NCBI GenBank assembly: GCA_937997955.1
Contig: CALLDR010000155.1
Location: 1 to 26,607 of the forward strand
DNA length: 26,607 nt
Direction of reading: 5' to 3'
From: an uncultured Emergencia sp.
GTDB lineage: Bacteria > Bacillota > Clostridia > Peptostreptococcales > Anaerovoracaceae
Below are positions 22,226 through 26,607 of the stretch, piece after piece (within the stretch, counting starts at the first letter, position 1; the number at the start of each line of letters is the position of its first letter). A model generated the notes under the pieces. It saw only the letters and a list, made by a program, of their open reading frames with translations. It was not told the origin of the DNA and did no database searches. Both the position numbers and the translations under genes were made by a program.

Positions 22226-23578
22226 ATGTTGCACGATTTTTTAGCTTTACTGCCTCTGCTGATCGTCATCGTCATAGCGCTGGCCGCGAAAAAGATGGCG
22301 GAGGCCCTGCTTGCGGGAACTCTGGTCTCAATGGTGCTGCTGCATCGATGGGATTTTCTCGGCGGAACTGTGGACGCCTTTTATGAAGTGCTGTCCAACG
22401 GTTCTTTTCAATTTGTCATACTGACGGTCATCGGCCTGGGAGCGCTGATCCAGCTGCTGCAGCGCTCGGGCGCGCTGATGGGCTTCAAAACGGTGATTCT
22501 GCGTTTTGCCCACAGTCCCAGAAGCTCCCTGCTGGCGGCGTGGCTGCTGTCTTTGATCTTGTTTGTAGACGAGTACCTCAATTCCCTGGCGTCTACCTTT
22601 GTCCTGCGGGATATTACGGACAGCCATGGCGTGCCCCGGGAGCATCTGGCCTTTCAGGCCCACGGCATGGCGTGCAGCCTCTGCATCATAGTGCCGTTTA
22701 CAGGATGGACCGCCTTTACGATCAGTCTGGTAAGAGAATACGGCATGGGCTTTGACGAGTACGTTCACTCCATTCGGTTCATGCTGTTTCCTCTGCTGGT
22801 TATCCTGTTTTGCCTGCTGCTGGCCTTGGGAGCGCTCCCAAAGGTGGGCGCCCTGAAGGACGCTTACGCGAGGGTGGAACGCGGAGGTCCTGTGCTTTTG
22901 GAGGAGCCGGGCGGTCTCGGCTCTCTGGTCGATTTGGAGGCGCTGGACGCCGAAAAGACAGCGCCGGCCTTCTACGCCATCGTTCCTCTGGCCGCCCTGG
23001 TCATCGGCTTTTTTCTTCTGGATCGGGATCTGGTGCAGGCGCAGATTCTGGCGCTGGCGGTGCAGTTCGTGCTGTATACCGCGGGAGGCCTCATGACGGT
23101 CGGCGAATTTTTTCAGGGCTTCTTTGACGGGGCAAAATCCATGACGACCATCACCATCGTGATCGGGCTTGGGTTCATGCTGAGCAAGGCCAACGAGGAG
23201 CTGGGCTTCTTCGAGCTTTTCGTCCGTGTCATGGGCGGTTCCCTTCCGGCGCAGGCCATGCCGGTCATCGCCTTTATCCTCGTAGGCCTGTGCGTGTTCT
23301 GCATGGGCAGCTGCTGGGTGGTTATGCTGATCACCGTACCCATGTTCATGGAGCTGGCCATGGTGTCGGGGGTTTCGGCGGAGCTGATGATGGGCGCTGT
23401 CATGAGCGGTGTAGGCATGGGCTTCAGCCTCTGCTTTTACGCGGATACCGTGTTCATGACCACGGCCGGTACCGGTGTCTCCAACCTGCAGATCATCAAA
23501 ACCACACTGCCCTATGCCGCGGTCATGATCGTTCTGTCCGCCGCGGGGTACATCGCCCTCGGCGCGGCCACGGTATAG
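22226..23578 (+). CDS. NhaC-family Na+/H+ antiporter-like membrane protein
   Basis: A 450-residue protein with about 11 hydrophobic segments. The central block FVDEYLNSLASTFVLRDITD followed by HGMACSLCIIVPFTGWTAF is the hallmark of the NhaC group (DDYFN-type motif, then the conserved P-x-S/T-x-W). The C-terminal half repeats the fold (GLGFMLSKANEELG, GSCWVVMLITVPMF). The start at 22226 is chosen because GAGGAGGAG directly precedes it; upstream in-frame ATGs overlap the 14-bp array. Family members exchange sodium and protons or symport organic or amino acids, and the substrate here is not determined. Confidence 0.85.
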   Translation: MLHDFLALLPLLIVIVIALAAKKMAEALLAGTLVSMVLLHRWDFLGGTVDAFYEVLSNGSFQFVILTVIGLGALIQLLQRSGALMGFKTVILRFAHSPRSSLLAAWLLSLILFVDEYLNSLASTFVLRDITDSHGVPREHLAFQAHGMACSLCIIVPFTGWTAFTISLVREYGMGFDEYVHSIRFMLFPLLVILFCLLLALGALPKVGALKDAYARVERGGPVLLEEPGGLGSLVDLEALDAEKTAPAFYAIVPLAALVIGFFLLDRDLVQAQILALAVQFVLYTAGGLMTVGEFFQGFFDGAKSMTTITIVIGLGFMLSKANEELGFFELFVRVMGGSLPAQAMPVIAFILVGLCVFCMGSCWVVMLITVPMFMELAMVSGVSAELMMGAVMSGVGMGFSLCFYADTVFMTTAGTGVSNLQIIKTTLPYAAVMIVLSAAGYIALGAATV

Positions 23579-23600
23579 CCTGCAGCATGGCCGCTGATTT

Positions 23601-23630
23601 CTGCCAGCCGGAAAGACGGCGGCAGTTTCC
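23601..23630 (+). terminator. Probable terminator after the NhaC-type gene
   Basis: CTGCC(a)GCCG pairs with CGGC-GGCAG across a GAAAGA loop (stem 23601-23610 with 23617-23625, one bulged A), followed by TTTCC. The T-run is short, so termination may be partial. A second possible stem, GCGGCCA/TGGCCGC, spans the stop codon. Confidence 0.5.
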
Positions 23631-23663
23631 TCATCTAACGTTCACCATGGGTACGGGGATTTG

Positions 23664-23672
23664 TGGTATACT
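23664..23672 (+). promoter_or_regulatory. Extended -10 promoter of the ogt operon
   Basis: TGGTATACT is an extended -10 element (TG-N-TATACT, with the hexamer at 23667-23672). No good -35 lies at 17 nt. The predicted start is about 45 nt before the ogt ATG. Confidence 0.5.
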
Positions 23673-23724
23673 TGAACAGACAAAGGGTGCACAGAAGGAA
23701 ACCATATATAAAGGAGAAAACGCC

Positions 23725-24402
23725 ATGGAATACACGACAAAATATCCTTCGCCGGTGGGAACGCTGCTTCTGGCCAGCGACGGGCAGGCTTTGACGGGCC
23801 TTTGGATCGAGAACCAGAAATACTACGGGGCCACCTTGTCCCAGGACCATCAGGAGAAGGACGACCTGCCTGTCTTTGATGAGGTGAGGAAATGGCTGGA
23901 CCGGTACTTCGCCGGGGAACAGCCGTCAGCCTCGGAACTGCCTCTGGCGCCGGCAGGCAGCCCGTTCCGGCAAAGGGTTTGGGAAATCATGTGCCGGATC
24001 CCTTACGGGCAGACCATGACCTACGGGGAAATCGCCAAAGAGGCGGCCGCTGCGGAGGGCAGGGAGACCATGTCGGGCCAGGCCGTCGGCGGCGCGGTAG
24101 GCCACAATCCCATTTCCATCATCATGCCCTGCCACCGGGTGGTAGGCGCGGACGGCAGCCTGACCGGCTACGCGGGCGGTATCGACGTGAAACGCAGGCT
24201 CCTGGAGCTGGAAGGGGCAGACCTGTCCAGGCTCTATGCGCCGAAGGCGGTATCGAAGGAGCCGACGTCAAAGACAGTATCAAAGGAGCCGACGTCAAAG
24301 GCGGTATCGAAGGCGTCATCATCAAAGAAGCTGTCAAAGAAACCGGCGTCAAAGGAATCCGCATCAAAGGCGGCAGCCGGCTCCCGGCGGAAAGGAATAT
24401 GA
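23725..24402 (+). CDS. ogt: Methylated-DNA--protein-cysteine S-methyltransferase with Lys/Ser-rich tail
   Basis: Suicide DNA-repair protein that takes the O6-alkyl group from guanine onto its own cysteine. The active site IMPCHRVVG is present, and so are the helix-turn-helix segment with the IPYGQTMTYGEIA motif and the SPFRQRVWE start of the catalytic domain. The core covers residues 1-170. The remaining 55 residues are an unusual basic tail of a 9-residue repeat (KAVSKEPTS) encoded by four 27-bp units (24244-24351). AAGGAG lies 8 nt before the ATG at 23725. The stop TGA (24400-24402) overlaps the ATG at 24399, the alternative start of the response regulator, so the two genes are joined in one operon. 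Confidence 0.93.
   Translation: MEYTTKYPSPVGTLLLASDGQALTGLWIENQKYYGATLSQDHQEKDDLPVFDEVRKWLDRYFAGEQPSASELPLAPAGSPFRQRVWEIMCRIPYGQTMTYGEIAKEAAAAEGRETMSGQAVGGAVGHNPISIIMPCHRVVGADGSLTGYAGGIDVKRRLLELEGADLSRLYAPKAVSKEPTSKTVSKEPTSKAVSKASSSKKLSKKPASKESASKAAAGSRRKGI
24244..24351 (+). repeat. 27-bp in-frame tandem repeat at the ogt 3' end
   Basis: Four 27-bp units (24244-24270, 24271-24297, 24298-24324, 24325-24351), the first two nearly identical, the later two diverged. They encode KAVSKEPTS-type nonapeptides. Length is a multiple of three in every unit. Confidence 0.85.
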
Positions 24403-24404
24403 CC

Positions 24405-25082
24405 ATGACTGACAGGAAAACCATAGCTGTCATAGACGACGACATTCACATCGGGGACATGCTGTCGGAGGTGCTGCAGAGGGAGGGCTACGGCGTGCTG
24501 CGGGCGTATTCCGGCACAGAGGCCCTGTTGCTGCTGGAGCAGAAGAAGCCGGATCTGATTCTGTTGGACCTGATGCTGCCGGGACTGACAGGAGAGGAGG
24601 TGCTGCCCCGGCTTCAGGGGATTCCCACCATCGTGGTCAGCGCCAAGGTGGACGTCAACGATAAAGTCGCCCTGTTGCTGGGCGGCGCGGTGGACTATGT
24701 GACGAAGCCCTTTGACGTCAAAGAACTGCTGGCCCGGATCGCCGTCCACCTGCGCACGGCAGTCTCAGCACGACAGTCTTTGACCTTGGCCTTTGAAGAC
24801 CTGCGGCTGGACGCCTCGTCCCACGACGTCACGGCGGGAGGCCGGAGCGTCAAGCTGACCAGGACGGAGTTCGCCATTCTGAAAATTTTGATGCAGAATC
24901 CGAGCCAGGCCGTGGCAAAGTCGGTCATTCTGGACCGGATCAGCCAGGACACGCCGGACTGCACGGAAACCTCCCTGAAGATGCACGTCAGCAACCTGCG
25001 GAAGAAGCTGCGGGAGGCCGGAGGCAGAGACTACATCGAAGCGGTCTGGGGCATCGGATTTAAAATGAGCGAAAAGATATGA
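24405..25082 (+). CDS. OmpR/PhoB-family response regulator
   Basis: A 225-residue two-component regulator. The receiver domain (about 1-115) has the acidic pocket in VIDDD, the phosphoacceptor Asp in LILLDLMLPG and the conserved Lys in VTKPFD. The C-terminal winged-helix domain (about 130-223) has LTRTEFAILKILMQNPSQAV and the recognition-helix region LKMHVSNLRKKL. AAAGGA ends 8 nt before the ATG at 24405; the ATG at 24399 would leave only 2 nt and is less likely. No histidine kinase lies in the window, but one may follow the ABC genes. TTTAC repeats upstream of the next gene are a likely target. Confidence 0.93.
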   Translation: MTDRKTIAVIDDDIHIGDMLSEVLQREGYGVLRAYSGTEALLLLEQKKPDLILLDLMLPGLTGEEVLPRLQGIPTIVVSAKVDVNDKVALLLGGAVDYVTKPFDVKELLARIAVHLRTAVSARQSLTLAFEDLRLDASSHDVTAGGRSVKLTRTEFAILKILMQNPSQAVAKSVILDRISQDTPDCTETSLKMHVSNLRKKLREAGGRDYIEAVWGIGFKMSEKI

Positions 25083-25085
25083 AGC

Positions 25086-25141
25086 TTTACGATTTCTTTA
25101 CTCTTTTCTTTACCGCGGTCTTTACCCTTTTGCGGTAGACT
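25086..25141 (+). promoter_or_regulatory. TTTAC direct repeats and activator-type promoter of the ABC genes
   Basis: TTTAC occurs at 25086, 25097, 25109 and 25121, about one helical turn apart (11, 12, 12 bp). The last copy ends 10 bp before a TAGACT -10 box (25136-25141), and the -35 position holds no consensus. This arrangement is typical of PhoB/OmpR-type binding boxes that replace the -35 element. The response regulator encoded immediately upstream is the obvious candidate. Confidence 0.65.
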
Positions 25142-25173
25142 GGACGCAGCAAAGAAAAGGAGGTATTTGACAT

Positions 25174-26088
25174 ATGGAATATGTTCTTACGACACAGGGA
25201 CTGACCAAGCAATATAAGAATTTCAAAGCTTTGGACGGCTTCTCCATGTCTGTTCCCAAGGGGAGCATTTACGGCCTCGTCGGCAGGAACGGCGCGGGCA
25301 AAACCACTTTGATCCGGCTGATCTGCGGCCTGCAGGCTCCGACGGCGGGAGAATACACGCTGTACGGAAACAGCAGCGCAGGCGGAGAGATCGCTCGGGG
25401 GCGCAGACGGATGGGCGCTGTGGTGGAGACGCCGTCCATCTACGGAGAGCTGAGCGCCGAAGACAACCTGAAGGAGCAGCACCGGATCCTGGGACTTCCT
25501 TCCGATGAAGGCATCGACCAGCTTTTGCGGCTGGTGGGCCTGGAACACACGGGAAGAAAAAAGGCGAAAAACTTTTCGCTGGGCATGCGCCAGCGGCTGG
25601 GCATCGCCATCGCTCTGGCGGGCAGTCCCGACTTTTTGGTGCTGGATGAGCCGGTCAACGGCCTGGACCCTCAGGGCATCATCGAAATGCGGGAGCTGAT
25701 CCTGAAGCTGAACCGGGAGCACAGCATCACCGTGCTGATTTCCAGCCACATTCTGGACGAGCTTTCCCGGCTGGCGACTCACTATGGCTTTGTGGACCGG
25801 GGCCGCATGGTCAGAGAAATCAGCGCCAAGGAGCTGGAACAGGCCTGCCGCAAGTGCGTCCGGGCAGAGGTTACCGACGTCAAAGCCCTGGCCATGGTGC
25901 TGGACCAGATGGGCGTTGAATACAATATCATCTCCAAGCACACGGCGGACCTCTTCGCGAAGGTCAACGTGACCCGGCTGGCCGCAGCGCTGGCAGAGGA
26001 AGGCTGCGAGATCCTCTCTATGGAGGAGCGGGACGAAAGTCTGGAAAGCTATTTTGTCAGCCTGGTGGGAGGTGAAAGCCGTGAATAG
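25174..26088 (+). CDS. ABC transporter ATP-binding protein (BcrA/lantibiotic-immunity type)
   Basis: A 304-residue ABC ATPase. Walker A is GRNGAGKTT (about residue 38), the signature is FSLGMRQR, Walker B is FLVLDEPVNGLDP, and the switch His lies in ISSHILDEL. The last 90 residues form a regulatory-type C-terminal extension like those in BcrA and other antimicrobial-peptide exporters. AAGGAGG precedes the ATG. The promoter carries putative response-regulator boxes, so it is likely an inducible resistance or export module. It overlaps the permease start by 8 nt. Confidence 0.93.
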   Translation: MEYVLTTQGLTKQYKNFKALDGFSMSVPKGSIYGLVGRNGAGKTTLIRLICGLQAPTAGEYTLYGNSSAGGEIARGRRRMGAVVETPSIYGELSAEDNLKEQHRILGLPSDEGIDQLLRLVGLEHTGRKKAKNFSLGMRQRLGIAIALAGSPDFLVLDEPVNGLDPQGIIEMRELILKLNREHSITVLISSHILDELSRLATHYGFVDRGRMVREISAKELEQACRKCVRAEVTDVKALAMVLDQMGVEYNIISKHTADLFAKVNVTRLAAALAEEGCEILSMEERDESLESYFVSLVGGESRE

Positions 26089-26607
26089 ACTGTTATCCGC
26101 CAACTTTATGCGCCTGAAGCGCTCCAAAGTCTTCTGGATCTGCGCCGCGGCCATGGCGGGGTTCGCCGTGGCGATGGAGTGGGTCAATTACGGGGAAATC
26201 AAAGAAGGCATAGAGGTGACGCTGGAAGGGAAGCTGCTGGTCTACAGCACCTTTGTCAGCATCGCCATCGCGGCCTTTGTCAGTCTCTTTCTGGGGACAG
26301 AGTACAGCGACGGGACCATTCGCAACAAAGTGGTCATCGGGCACAGCCGGACGGCCATCTATCTTTCCAACCTGATCACCGCCGCCGTTTCCGCCATGGC
26401 CATGTGTCTGGCCTACCTGGCAGTCTACAGTCTGGTGGGTGTCGCCGCCATCGGCAGGTTTACGGCAGAGCCGAAGGCGGTACTGACACAGATCCTGTGC
26501 AGCCTGGTGCTGGCCGTGGCCTTTTCCGCCATCTTGACCCTGCTGGCCATGACCAATCAGAACAAGGCCGTTTCTGCCGTGATCTGCGTCCTGCTGGTCT
26601 TCGCCCT
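26081..26607 (+). CDS. ABC-2-type transporter permease (partial, runs off the window)
   Basis: The first 175 residues of a membrane protein. A short cytoplasmic lead (MNRLLSANFMRLKRSK) is followed by a first helix, a polar loop, a second helix, and then the segment FLGTEYSDGTIRNKVVIGHSR, typical of ABC-2 permeases in peptide-antibiotic immunity systems; three further helices follow. The start is GTG at 26081 with GGGAGG 8 nt upstream, overlapping the ATPase stop. The frame is open to the last base, so the 3' end is missing. Confidence 0.9.
   Translation, partial: MNRLLSANFMRLKRSKVFWICAAAMAGFAVAMEWVNYGEIKEGIEVTLEGKLLVYSTFVSIAIAAFVSLFLGTEYSDGTIRNKVVIGHSRTAIYLSNLITAAVSAMAMCLAYLAVYSLVGVAAIGRFTAEPKAVLTQILCSLVLAVAFSAILTLLAMTNQNKAVSAVICVLLVFA

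Noticed and set aside
23290..24402. 370-codon frame starting inside the NhaC-type gene and running into ogt
   Set aside because: Only the part from the ATG at 23725 matches Ogt and has a ribosome binding site and promoter. The upstream part is an out-of-frame read of the antiporter gene.

Overview
The window looks like chromosome from a moderately G+C-rich anaerobic Bacillota (class Clostridia, probably a gut-type lineage). Reasons: strong AGGAGG-type ribosome binding sites, frequent GTG/TTG starts, tightly packed operons, near-consensus sigma-A promoters, and families common in Clostridia (PucR regulator, NCS1 permease, DUF917, NhaC, FtsX-type ABC exporter, yybP-ykoY riboswitch). Taxonomy below class level is a guess.

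Region 1 (1-6200): a PucR-family regulator on the minus strand is divergent from a catabolic operon on the plus strand: cytosine/allantoin-type permease, M29-like metalloenzyme, DUF917 (S-methyl-thiohydantoin desulfurase-like) protein, Nim-like flavoprotein and a truncated nitroreductase. Two near-consensus promoters face away from each other, with GACAAT/ATTGTC half-sites between them. A hydantoin- or nucleobase-like substrate is the best guess.

Region 2 (6270-18504): the most unusual part. It is a free-standing, non-modular biosynthetic cluster with three carrier-protein sites (two small ACPs and a carrier domain fused to a thioesterase) and three apparent loading enzymes: a SerRS-like amino acid:carrier-protein ligase, a divergent AMP ligase and an EntE/DhbE-like aryl-acid AMP ligase. 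It also has a FabH-like ketosynthase, a FabG-like reductase, a GNAT acyltransferase, an Sfp-type phosphopantetheinyl transferase and an ABC exporter. There is no NRPS condensation domain and no modular PKS. Several enzymes have altered catalytic residues: FabH His to Thr, thioesterase Ser to Cys, and an AMP ligase lacking the A10 lysine. Two copies of an 18-bp palindrome, before the first gene and before the exporter, suggest one repressor controls both synthesis and export. I infer a small aryl or acyl plus amino-acid metabolite whose structure cannot be read from the sequence.

Region 3 (18492-22225): a membrane transporter overlaps the end of the cluster. A minus-strand MntP manganese exporter follows, with a well-formed yybP-ykoY riboswitch and terminator ahead of it. 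Around it lie three minisatellites with 17-, 63- and 14-bp units.

Region 4 (22226-26607): an NhaC-type antiporter, an Ogt DNA-repair methyltransferase with a repeat-expanded Lys/Ser tail, an OmpR-type response regulator, and an ABC ATPase/permease pair whose promoter carries four TTTAC direct repeats, likely the regulator's binding box. The permease runs off the window.

A recurring theme is short in-frame tandem repeats inside ordinary genes (pucR, the AMP ligases, mntP, ogt) together with the intergenic arrays, which suggests that this genome readily expands minisatellites.
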